Below are positions 16,073 to 26,968 of a stretch of 64,000 nt of DNA, one piece after another (the first letter of the stretch is position 1; the number at the start of each line of letters is the position of its first letter). Source of the DNA: Laccaria trichodermophora. Lineage: Eukaryota > Basidiomycota > Agaricomycetes > Agaricales > Hydnangiaceae. Under the pieces are notes generated by a model. That model was not told the DNA's origin, did no database searches, and saw only the letters and a list, made by a program, of their open reading frames with translations. The translations under genes were made by a program, and so were the position numbers. Location of the stretch: contig JACTVC010000038.1 in NCBI GenBank assembly GCA_018417955.1, positions 124,001 to 188,000 on the forward strand. Direction: 5' to 3'.

Positions 16073-16644
16073 CAGTGTGCACAGACCTGGAAGTCCGGTC
16101 TCATGACTGGAAAAAGACCATAACCAGACCGGACCAAGACTGCAAAAAACCGGACCTGTGGTTATGGTCTTTTATTTTTGAGAACTAAAGACTGCAAAAA
16201 AACTGGTCTAAATGGACCGGTCTTTTGTAGCCCCTTAAATACCCTTCAAAATGCACCCAAGCACATATTCATTGGTTCAGAATTGACAAAGATATAAATA
16301 AAAATGTAAAATTTCATTAAAAATAGTAGATGTACATGACTTTTTTTATAGAAACACCAATTCTCAATGGAATTTAACGTTCTTGGGCTCTATTTAAAGC
16401 TATGAAACATGTTAACAAATTTACCAATTCATAATTTTAAAATATTGGCCAGAAAACCGGTCTTAAACCAGTTAAAACCAAAGAAGACCAAGACCAGTCT
16501 ATAGACCACAAAAAGACCGCAGACCATGGTTTTTTGCGGTCTGGTTCGGTCTTTTGACTTCTGGGAAAAATGCGGACCGGTTACGGTTATGGTTAAGGCC
16601 CAGGGGCATCAAAAAACCAGACCAGACTGGACTTTTAAACACTA
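16073..16644. mobile_element. Non-autonomous DNA element rich in GGTCTGGT/ACCAGACC words, hAT-like ends
   Basis: The stretch is dominated by inverted copies of AGACC/GGTCT words (AGACCATAACCAGACCGGAC at the left, GCGGTCTGGTTCGGTCTTTT at the right). The ends are loosely inverted: CAGTGTGCACAGACCTGGAA at the left, and on the opposite strand from the right TAGTGTTTAAAAGTCCAGTC. YAGTG...-type ends suggest a hAT MITE. I could not find an 8-bp target duplication, so the exact borders are uncertain. Confidence 0.4.
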
Positions 16645-16683
16645 GTGGTGTATTCAAAGATCTCACAGGCAAGATTTAGGACA

Positions 16684-17250
16684 GTGTCATGAACCATCCC
16701 ACACCCATGCCCTATGCCGAGACATTCCTGAGACGAACCCTTCACCATGATGCCTTGTTTCTCCATCCCAACCCTTATTGTCTTGTTACCTTGTGATTCC
16801 ATGCTCCCTTGTCTCCTCCCATCCTTATTGTACTTATGGTTCTTCCTTGGTTGCCTTGGTATCCTTCCCTTAGGTATTTAGGTAGCTCGTCATGTACTCA
16901 CTGCCTCATCCTTGATATTACAAATGCACCTCTGAACTGTTTCTCTGTTTCTCTGTTTCTCTGTTTCTCGTCTCTCGTCTCTATCTCCTGGTTGAGCCCT
17001 GCTCTCAGTTATAGGACTGTGTGGTTGAGCCTCTAGCTCCCAGCTCCGGTTGAGCCTTGCTCCTGTCTTGTTACTAACCTGGCAATGCCTTGGAGTCTGA
17101 TTCAGTTCGTGATCTCACTCGTGTTCAATCCCTTCGTCTCCCCACCTCTCACATTCTCTATATCTGATTCCGTCTCCCTTCTACCTTTCCAATGACCCCT
17201 CATACACCTCATTCTGCCCAGAACTCATCCTGCTACATACATATCTCTTT
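16684..17250 (+). repeat. Possible solo-LTR-like remnant
   Basis: Pyrimidine-rich sequence starting TGTCATGAACC, with a (CTGTTTCT)n microsatellite near 16938 and repeated GGTTGAGCC words. It resembles decayed LTR sequence in style, but no second copy, primer-binding site or internal retrotransposon ORF is present. This is a weak call based on texture only. Confidence 0.22.
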
Positions 17251-17269
17251 TCATCAACCCAACCAACTC

Positions 17270-17415
17270 TGATGCCATAGTCAACTCCAGCATCATACCT
17301 CCTCCAACACCATAGTCAACTCCAGCATCGTACCTCCTCCAACACCATAGTCAACTCCAGCGTTGTACCTCCTCCGACACCATAGTCAACTCCAGCACCA
17401 TACCTCCTCCAGCAT
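17270..17415 (+). repeat. 35-bp tandem repeat, four copies
   Basis: Four copies of a 35-bp unit with the core CCATAGTCAACTCCAGC followed by TACCTCCTCC. Copies differ at only a few positions (CATCATA, CATCGTA, CGTTGTA, CACCATA). Confidence 0.8.
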
Positions 17416-17496
17416 TGTTCCCAACTCCGAGTTCCTTGTCTGTCTGCAAGTTACCTTCGCCGCAACCCACTTCTGCACCTTCACCTAACCTTCAGG

Positions 17497-17643
17497 TGCA
17501 TGAGAGCTTCCCTCTTAGGATGGATCCTCACAGACAGTAGTAATGGATGTTGTAGATTCATGGTGAGGAATGTTTAGGTTACCTGTACTGCAGGTCAGCA
17601 GCAGGTTTTTCAGATAGCTGCTGACAGATGAAGCTCTCATGCA
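17497..17643. repeat. 147-bp inverted-repeat element
   Basis: Perfect 14-bp inverted arms TGCATGAGAGCTTC (17497-17510) and GAAGCTCTCATGCA (17630-17643). Inside is a 9-bp hairpin GTCAGCAGC ... GCTGCTGAC. This is a small MITE-like or hairpin element. No clear target duplication is visible. Confidence 0.55.
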
Positions 17644-19099
17644 GATTTCAGGCAAAAGCCATTAAGGGCCTTGTGTACCACATCAACCCACGCCAAATTT
17701 AGCCAGATCTGAGTAACATTTGTGTCACCTCCAATCCATATTTAGCATTGGGGTGACATCCATCATTTCGAGTGACCTCACAGTCACCTTTTGGACAATT
17801 GGTGGTGTATTAAGGAAATGCCTGGCTTTCATGGGTACATGTTTGGCTAGCCCTTCAGCGCCTAGGCTCTCTCTGCTCTTTTGTTGTACTAGTAATCCTC
17901 CATTTAAGACCAATGTGCTTGGCCTCTCCTCATGTCATATGGCCACTAAATAATCACTCTTTTGGCACCTACACTCTCTCTGCTCTTTGTTGTTCTCTGG
18001 CTTTCATGTGTACATGTTTGGCTCCTGTCCATTTTCTGTGCTCAAGCTGCTGAAGTGAAGTGAGGCATGTATGCAAATGTTTTTGAAGATCTTAATCTGA
18101 TTCTTTGCATGGGGCTTTCTAAAAATTTACAGACATATACTAGTATATGAGCCAACTTCAAATATGAAAAATCAAGGAGAAAGATGAACACCTTTGCTTA
18201 CAGTTCCAGCTAAATGCAAAACCCTAGACACCTCTGAAAATTTTCCGGTCTCCACCTCACTTTGTGCAAACAACTGCTTTCAGCAAAAGTTGGTATAACC
18301 TCATAGAGCATTCCATTACATGAGTGGTATTCATGGTTCTCATTTTTGATTCCATTCTTCAGGAAAATGAGATGAAAAATGGAGTGAGAAATGAGACCAA
18401 AAACAACCCAAAAACAAGATTTTTTGAAAAATAGGTCACATGTCTGTTTTTGATGTTTATCTATTTTTCATTCCATTTTTCATCCATTCTTTGCCATTGG
18501 GTTTCAAGTCACTGAAGGGTGTTTCAGTGTTGCCTGTTCTTTTCATTCCTTTCTGATATGGCAATCACATCACTGTTCTCACTACAGAATGAGCAAAAAA
18601 AATAAGATAAAGTAGTTTTAATAGACTAAAGACCAATTAGTTGAGACTCACAGAGGAATTGAGGCTGAAAGATAATATTGGAAAGTGAGAAGATAAGGTA
18701 GGATCTGCAACAAGATGCAGAGTTTAGAACAGACAGGTATGAATAGGAATTTCTCACTTGTAACACAAAGATAAATTTGTAGCCAAAATTTTTGGTTTTT
18801 GATCAGTATTTTACATCATATCACTTTTGTGCCATTTTTCAATCCAAGTAATAAAAAACATACATTTCAGAGCAGTTTTTCTGCTGTGATGAGTAACCAA
18901 GTCCAAATGAAGTACTTTTTTTTTCTCCTCTACACTAAAACATATCATAAGAATGAGCTAACAACCAACCTAACATAATTTTGATACATGATCAATGATT
19001 TGGCACCTTAGATATGCTAAGTACCTACAAGGACAAACTTGATTCAATGGATTGTACAAACCAAATGTCAGCCAAAGTTGGGATTCTAATAAGAACCAA
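17644..19099. other. Island non-coding stretch downstream of the NLR
   Basis: AT-rich, CpG-poor sequence 3' of the NLR gene. No conserved ORF or structured repeat is recognised. Confidence 0.4.
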
Positions 19100-20219
19100 C
19101 TATGTTGCATCTTCTTGTGAGTGGAAGAAGTTCATATGGGGATTAAACTTGTATGGAGATGGTCGCTCAACATCAAAGAATGTTGAGCTGGAGGGTGTTG
19201 CCTTTGCAACAGCTTTGTAGTAAGAACCCTCTGGTAATTGTGAGGGTAATTCCAGCTCCATAACCTGGCAGAGATTTGAATAAGGAATGGGTGGATTCAT
19301 TCTTGAACTTCCAAGGACTAGCCAAGATGGCAACAAAGGGGAGGAGTTGCTTTTTAGTGGAATCCATGACCAGCAGGACATGACCTCAACACAAAATAAG
19401 TCAGGTGCTGGGGGAGGTGGCTCATAATCTGAACTTCCCATAAATGTACAAGACACACATGGAAGGGTGCCCAATTCTTGCAGGTCTAATCCCTGCTGTT
19501 GCTGGTAGGGGTCATCAACAACAAACTCCCAATAGATAGCTCCATTACAATCTGACTGTATGATCCTTGAATCATAGACTTTAAGTTCTTTTGTTGATGA
19601 TGATTCCTTTGCCATGGTTCCAGAAATTGAAATTGAACCAGAGGGCTTGAGATTACTCATTCCAAATGTGGACCCAAGAGTACCAGCATATGCTTGTTTA
19701 TTCCCTTCAAGAACTTTACTCTCAGGATCAACTGCTCGTGTGGAGGCTGGTTTGATGTTATCAAATGTAGTGAATTTCTCTCTTGTGTTTATTTTTGCCC
19801 TCAAGTGAGCAAGGTGGTAATAATCAGAATCCACCTTTGATTTGCCTTGGAGTTTAAGTTTTTTGAACTGAATACAAGAGCTTGCTAGATGCCTTGGTTT
19901 CAGCTGTGGAGGTTTTGTCTAAAACAAGATTGAATATTTCATATGAATAAACTTATAAGAAAAACCTACTTGAACAGTAATGCTTCCTTCAAGCTGTAGT
20001 AATTGGAAGAACTTGGAAGGTCTGGATGAAGAAGGCTGTGAAGCAAGCACTGGTGGAGCATAGGGATAAATCTCAGTTTGAATGTTGAAGGAAATTTCAG
20101 GGAAGTCAGCACCAGAGCTGCCTTTTGAGTTTGGATTATCTGGGTCATCCCCTTCAGAGTCATTATCATCTCCTTCAGATTCTTTCTCGCCACCTCTCTG
20201 AGGATCATTATAAGTCTCT
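19100..20219 (-). pseudogene. Severed 3' exons of the NLR gene (C-terminal module)
   Basis: On the minus strand this continues the NLR reading frame on the other side of the SINE: the frame before the element (ENTPQG) and after it (RETYNDPQRGG) join without shift if one target copy is removed. It encodes an acidic linker (EGDDNDSEGDDPDN), then FPEISFNIQTEIYPYAPP. A short intron (GT near 19968, AG near 19922) leads to about 270 further residues (SSCIQFKKLKLQGKSKV, YYHLAHLRAKINTREKFTTF, AIYWEFVVDDPY, VMELELPSQLPEGSYYKAV) ending at 19100. I do not recognise this module; alternating hydrophobic stretches suggest a beta-rich fold. It has no start of its own and is probably no longer translated. 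Confidence 0.65.
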
Positions 20220-20233
20220 CTGCCTTGAGGTGT

Positions 20234-21042
20234 GTGTGTATGTCAATGATTATTCGGAGATAATCTAACGATCACATTACATGACGATAGTATGTAGACC
20301 GGGACTTTTCGTGGGTATGAGCTACCTAAACTACGTAACTGTCCCGCCGTTTATGCCCGCTTTCGTGACTTTCCGTTTGTAACACTAATCAGGACTTTCA
20401 GGGGGGCCCATGGCTTAACCCTTACAAGCGTAGGAACTCGATCGCTTCTTTTACTCCCTGAGCTACCTTATCACCGCACCTAGATCTCACGGCACACCAT
20501 CATGTGGCTATCGCCGGCGGGCATTCTTGTGGGGAAACCCCCTAACCCTGTAAGACTAACCCCATTTGACCTTAGTTCTTTCCTCAAGCAGAGGCCTCAC
20601 GCCCCCTCAGATTTTCGTTCAGGCCTAATTGGTAGATGTGTGGAATAACCCAACCCTTCGGCATATTGGTGTTTGTTGATCAGCAAGGGGACTGGTTTAC
20701 CAGCCTCGACTCCGTGATTTTTCGCACATCATTTGTCAGCCACTAGGGCCCGTCCCAAGCCTTCCAGTCTGCTTCTTCGGCAAATTTTCTTTTTCCAAGA
20801 TAAGAGGAGTAAACGTGGCTGTGATATCATTGTGATCGGGGGGCGTGGGTACGTCATATTCGGCATCAGGGTCTATACAACAGACCACGTCACCTTCCCA
20901 TACACCTGACCCGTCTCGGCGTCTCCCGGGGGCGTTGAATGCACATGGTGTCTAAGTTGTTTTTCCACATGCGGGGGATCGAACTTGAGACCTTGCGGAC
21001 CCAAGCCAGACAAACGATGGTGCCACCTGAGCCACCGTGCCC
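20234..21042 (-). mobile_element. tRNA-derived SINE inserted in the NLR coding region
   Basis: The element is about 809 bp long and flanked by identical 14-bp copies CTGCCTTGAGGTGT (20220-20233 and 21043-21056). On the minus strand its head starts GGGCACGGTGGCTCAGGTGG. It carries a pol III A box TGGCTCAGGTGG and a B box GTTCGATCC about 45 bp apart, as in a tRNA. The tail end is CA-rich (GACATACAC running into ACAC). A second A-box-like word (TAGCTCAGGGAG, near 20466) hints at a composite structure. It is CpG-rich whereas the surrounding gene is CpG-free, which marks it as a younger arrival. Confidence 0.72.
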
Positions 21043-24000
21043 CTGCCTTGAGGTGTATTTTCCCCTTGCCTCTCTTCATTTCCATCACCTCCACCTCCAC
21101 TTCCAGAGCCAGATAGAACTTTCCCTTCATTGGGGTAAATCTTGGCTGACATCAGTTCAATTTCCTTCATTGAATGTCCCATTTGAAGAGTTGTATGTGT
21201 GTGAGCTTGTGTAAAGACAACTTTATCCCATTTCTGGGCCTTTCCTTCACTATTAAATACTGGTGTTTTAAAGCAGTAAGGTGGGCAACTTGTGAAGATC
21301 ATTCCAGGAAATGGTGAAAAAATTCTACCAAGAGAAGACAAGAGGGCACCATTAAAGGGGAATTCACCCTTCAAGATTACATGGATTTCTTCCAGATATC
21401 CAATACCAGAGTGGATGATAGATTCATTAAATCCAGCAAGAAGTATGTAGTCCATTTCAGAAATCCCTGAGTGTGACAAAGCAGCTTTGATTTTAGTTTT
21501 ACATTGTTGAAGATGCTGCAAAGCAGTTTTAGCTACAAGTACAAGTTGCTTGCTGTTTGGTGCAGGGTTTCTTACAGCTCCAGTCATGTGTGAGTGCTCT
21601 GTTTCAAATACTTCCTTTCTAGCATCTAGCACTTGAAGCTCCAGCTTCTCTGCTTCTTCATATTTTCCCAGGCTTCCAGATGTTTTTGCAAGATTTCTCA
21701 TGGCATGAATTGTGTTCTTCTGTGTATCAACCCAAAAGGCCTCAGAGTGCTTTGGGTCAAAACATTGACTCCAATTTGTACCATGGACAAAGTTACTAAA
21801 ATCAAGTATGGTTGGGGTAGTATTCAGTACATTGATTGTCCTTGGAAAGAATAGACCACATCTACTGCTGGGTGGTACCCAGAAGAGATATGACTTGGAA
21901 TCTTCTCCCATCATCCAATTTCTAGGCCAATCACCAGGATAGAAAACATTAAGTTTACTCTTGAAATTGTGAGATACACAGTGATGGGTACTAGTTTCTT
22001 CAATGTTATATCCAACTTCAGACAGCAAAAGTGTGGATGGTGACACAACTGAAGAAGTTAAGGGATTAAGATCTGTACAAGCATCCCAGAGTCTGATAGT
22101 ATTGTCTGCAGATCCAGAAGCGATATATCTACCATCAGGTGAGAATACAACTGATAGAACAGCATCATGATGGCCGATAAATGAATCTCCCACTCTACGA
22201 CCTGACAGAGCATCCCAGAGTCTAATTGTTTCATCAAAAGAACTAGAAACAATGTATCTTGCATCAGGAGAGAATGCAACTGAATAGACACAATCACTAT
22301 GCCCTGTGAGAGAATCCATCACACTTTGACCTGTCTGGAAATCCCACACTCTGACAGTTTTATCTGAAGATCCAGACACAATGTACTTTTGATCAGGAGA
22401 AAAGGCAACAGACAAAACATTGCACTGATGACCTATAAGAGGATGCATTATCATTTGACCTGTCAGAACATCCCATCCTCTGATTGTCCTGTCTCCAGAC
22501 CCAGAAATGATGAATCTGCCATCAGGAGAATATGCAACTGAAGAAACCCAAGCACCATGACCTTTGAGAGGATCCATAACACTCTGCCCTGTCCATGCAT
22601 CCCAGACTCTGACTGTCTCATCATGAGATCCAGAGGTAATGTATCTACCATTAGGAGAAAATGCAACTGATGTCACTCCAAAACCATGACCTTTGAGGGG
22701 ATCCATGACATTCTGACCTGTTAGAGCATCCCAGACTCTGACTGTACAGTCCTGAGACCCAGAAGCAATGTATCTGCTATCAGGAGAGAATGCAACTGAT
22801 GTAACTCCTTCATCATGACCTCTAAGTGGACCCATGACACTTAGACCTGTCAGAGCATCCCAAACTCTGAGTGTTGCATCATCAGACCCAGAGACAATGT
22901 GTCTGCAATTAGGAGAAAATGCAACTGAGTTTATCCCATTGTCATGGCCTCTTACATGGTCAACCTCAGTGTGACCTGTCAGAGCATCCCATACTTTGAT
23001 TGTATTGCCCCCAGATCCAGAAATAATATACTTGCCACTGGGTGAAAAAGCAACTGAAAAAACTGAGCCCTCATCATCTTCAAGAGGACTCAACATGCAC
23101 TGACTTGTCAGAGCATTCCAGAATCTAATTATGCAGTATTTCATTGCACAAACAATGTGCTTGCCATCAGGAGAAAAAGCTACTGTGTTGATGGGATCAG
23201 AGCCTCTAAAAAGAACCATTACACTCTGACCAGATAGAGCATCCCAGACTCTGATTGTCTTATCATGAGATCCAGAAACAATATTCATTCCATTAGGAGA
23301 GTATGCAACACAGTTAACCATGTGATCATGACCAATGAGTGGATCCATCACACACTGACCTGTTCCAGCATCCCAGATTCTGACTGTGTGATCAGAGGAC
23401 CCTGAAACAATATGCCAGCCACTTGGAGAATATGCAACTGAATTAACATCACCACCATGGCCTCTTAGAGGATCCATGGCACTATGGCCTGTCAGAGTAT
23501 TCCAGACTCTGATTGTCATATCATTGGATCCAGAGACAATGTGCCCACCATCTGGAGAAAATGCAACTGAGTTAACCTTGTCATCATGGCCTTCAAAAGG
23601 ACCCATGACACACTGGCCTGTTAAAGCATCCCAGATTTTAATTGTCTTGTCCCAAGATCCTGAGATTATATGTTTCCCATCAGGAGAATATGCAACTGAA
23701 CTTGCATAGTGAGCATGGCCTCTAAAATTCATGATATTATGTCCTGTGAGAGAATTCCAGATATAAATAGTTCCTTTACCAGATCCAGAGACAATGCACC
23801 TGCCATCAGGTGAATATGCAAGTGGACCATTACCACCCTTTATTCTCAGAAGGCACCTAACTGGCCACTGTTTCATCTGACCATCCTCAATTGTCAGAGT
23901 CTTTCTAAAATGTTTCCTGAAATGAAGGGATATTTTAGAACTTTGTGGTGCAAATGGCAGTGCTGAAATGTAAATGTGTGGTGCTGCATCAGATATTGGC

Positions 24001-26444
24001 ACAAAGAATGTCATTGTAAATTGGTGTGCATCTTTGGCAAACTCTGACATACTAGGTTTCAATACCTACATTTAATTTGTTCATGTCAGTATCATGGTAG
24101 TATATTTTTATAAGACACTCACTCTGCACCAATTTTCAGCCAAAAGCAGTAACTGAGCAGCATGATTTACAGTACCCATTAAGCTCATTATTTCTAGCCA
24201 ATGTAAAAGATGGTTCATCAAAAAATCCTCTATCTGAACCATTATCTCCTCTTCTAATGCCTTATCATGATACCTTTGCAGATAGATTGCCCAGAAGTAG
24301 CTTGCATGATCTAGAGCAGTGGATTTCACATTCTTGATATGATCCCTTAGGTTTGGAATATCTTTATTCAAGATATGTGATGTTTTTAGATCAAAAAAGT
24401 TGAACTTGAGCTTTGTACTCATAAATTTCATACAAGACCCAGCAAGACAGAGACTGTGCTTCTGAGAATCAATCCAAAAACCCTTTGAGCGTTTTATATC
24501 AAGCAAAAAATCTGTAAATGACTGATGACAGATCTGCACATAGCCAGTTTCACTGATAGACAAGACTGAACTTAGTTGACTGATCATTGACAATGCATCT
24601 TGAATACCCAGAAGCTGTTCAAGATCACTGCAACGAAGAGGATTTCTTGCAATGACAATTGAGCCCAAAACAGATGACAAGTAATTTTTCTCTGTTACTC
24701 TTAGACCCTGAAAAGCAGCTGAAGTGATATGATGATACAAGAAATCAATGGCATCAGCCCCTTTTCCAGAATTACAACATATAACTTCCAGCCTCTCTTG
24801 AATGTCACCAGCTTTACAGAAAATGAAGTCCATTGCAGATTTAGCCCAAATGAATAGCCCAGCAGCTTTTTGTACAAGAAATGAAATTTTTTCTAGACCA
24901 GGCCACTTCAGATATAGAGCTGAGGTGTCTAACTTTGTTTCATCAAGAAATCGTGTTGTAAAGTATTTCCAAAGATCATTAGCAGTCCAATCAGAAACTT
25001 CACCTCCAGTGTGAAGATTTATATGATAACTAACAGGTTCCAGTGCATTCTGAATATCAGGATTATGACGACTTGTAACTAGAAGCTTTAGAGACTTGGA
25101 GAGTTGAGACCAGGATTTTAGTGAAGGTAAGAGTTTCTCATATGAATCACATTCATCCAGAGCATCAACAACAACAAGAAATGGCTTCACAGAGCTTTGA
25201 CACACCTCCTGAAGTGGCTTGACAATGAGATGCTCAAATTGATTGGGAATATCAAGGCCTCTGATGTTAGCTTTCTGTGCTGCTAGTGCTTGGGCTATAG
25301 ATGTTTTCAATGTCATGTTTCCCTGAGCAAGATCTGAAGCAAGGCATCTCCATAGATTATCTGGGTTCCGAAGCTCAGTGTGATCATAGTGGAAGAAGAA
25401 TTGTGCAGAGACATATGTAAAGCCAGCCACAACAGTTGAAGCAATGGTTGTCTTCCCACAGCCAGGACTGCCAGAAAGCCAGAGAATGTTTGGCATACTC
25501 AGATCATTCACCCATGCTTCAATGTCTGTGAGCACAGCTACTCGAGTTCCTGTCATGCATTTCTCTGATGGTTTGCTATGTAATGGGGCCTTCAGCTCTT
25601 GCAACCATTCATCTGCCTAAGGATTTGGCTAATGTAAGTTATGAATATAACTAGGATGACATGACATGCCTTAGATTCCTCCATCCTGGCCTTAATTTTT
25701 TCATGAAGTTCCTCAATATTGTTGTAGTGGACCTGCAGGATGTAGATGTAAATTAGCATAGAAATGTTGAAACGAATGTTTAATAACAACTTGTCCAGCA
25801 ATAGTTGCACCATGATCCATCTGAATATCTTGTGCCCCACCAAAGACAGTTACTTGAGCTGCAGTATCTTTTGAGAGGAACAATAAGAATGAGAAAATTT
25901 AGAAGTGAAGTTTAAGCTGATTAAAATTTAACTTACCATCTTGATTGGCCTCCATGGTCCTGAGTTGTTCAACAGTTGTTGTACTGTCAACTGTAAATGA
26001 TAATAAATAGTGAAGGATACATAATTGTATGCCTTGACATACTTTGGAAGTTTTCCTCATACCAAAGAAGAACCTAAATTTCAATGTCAGCAAGCCAATT
26101 AAGCAGAGGGGTATTTTACATACATGGAAAAAGCTCATGGCTTCATTCACTTTTTCCTCAAACTCCTCAATATGTTCTTGATCTTGTGTAAAGCTGGGAA
26201 ATCTCTTTAAACTCTGCTGGTGAATATCTGAAATGCTTTCTTTGAGATGGTCCAAAGTTCTAATAGAGTATTCAAATTCAATGGCATCCATGACAACAGT
26301 CAAAGTCACACACCCTTTCAAATCCTCAAGCCAAGACTGCAAAGCAGATGGAACTTGATCCTTGTGAAATTGACAGGTATACTGAATGATGTCGGAGTTT
26401 TCTGATTCGGCATCACAACCGGTTCTAACTTGTTGTGGACATTC
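20952..26444 (-). CDS. NACHT-WD40 NLR (STAND) receptor-like protein, truncated by SINE
   Basis: A fungal NLR, a family linked to non-self recognition and regulated cell death. N-terminal exons (26444 downward, several 40-90-nt introns to about 25600) encode a helical region (HIEEFEEKVNEAMSFF, ELHEKIKARMEESKADEW) and VFGGAQDIQMDHGATIAGQV. The exon 24108-25604 holds the NACHT: Walker A SGSPGCGKTT and Walker B FLVVVDALDEC. An intron at 24065-24119 leads to the exon 20952-24062 with 14 WD40 repeats of about 43 residues (SVAFSPDGRYIASGS... type), one kinesin-light-chain-like TPR (SLGKYEEAEKLELQVLDARK) and a further region. The frame now ends inside the SINE. The first exon was not found; an in-frame stop just upstream of 26444 fits an acceptor AG there. 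Arg codons are almost all AGA/AGG, reflecting CpG loss. Confidence 0.85.
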
Positions 26445-26758
26445 CTATCAAAATTGCCGTTATAAATAGGAGCAACTAAAGAGTTTTTGGTTACGACTTT
26501 GGTCCCATCCAGGGTGGCAACCTGGTTGCAACAGGTGGCAACAGGAGTTCTGGCGTGATTGTAGCCAATTTTGGGCTAAAAAATGGAAAAATAGATAACT
26601 TTTGACAGTTACCACTGGTCAGAATGCCGATTCAATGCCGTGCCAATTTCAGCTGGTTGTGACAAAAGAAATAAATCTCCGACAGATCTCCTCAACCTTC
26701 CTGATAAGGGTATCCGAAAATGCAATCCAGGCTCTCTTGTTGGAGTAGAATTTCTAAT

Positions 26759-26968
26759 TTAATCATCAGATAGGTCTAGCAGATTGATTAGAGCAAAGCC
26801 AAGCACCCTAATGATCTCAACAATACCCAAGGCCTTGACGACAGCCAACCTCAAAGGTGGAAAGACATCATCAGATGTGACCACGGCTTCGAGCGTATGA
26901 AGACTGCCGCCCCCGGCAAGAGCTTGCAGACGTCTGTCTGCTCCGGGATTCAATTCACTAGTATTCAT
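26759..26968 (-). pseudogene. NLR-like N-terminal fragment
   Basis: A 69-residue frame begins MNTSELNPGADRR and contains SDDVFPPLRLAVVKALGIVE. From memory, the FPPL...A.ALGIVE pattern resembles the N-terminal segment of many Agaricomycete NLR proteins. It stops before any NACHT domain and lies upstream of, and in the same orientation as, the intact NACHT-WD40 exons, so it may be the relic of the receptor's own or a neighbouring N-terminus. Confidence 0.35.

Noticed and set aside
16684..17250. Retrotransposon with coding capacity
   Set aside because: Texture suggests LTR-like sequence, but no reverse transcriptase, integrase or second LTR is present, so only a weak repeat call was made.
20440..20480. 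Second tRNA-like A box inside the SINE (TAGCTCAGGGAG on the minus strand)
   Set aside because: No proper B box (GWTCRANNC) at the right distance, so I do not call a second tRNA head; mentioned only as a hint of composite structure.
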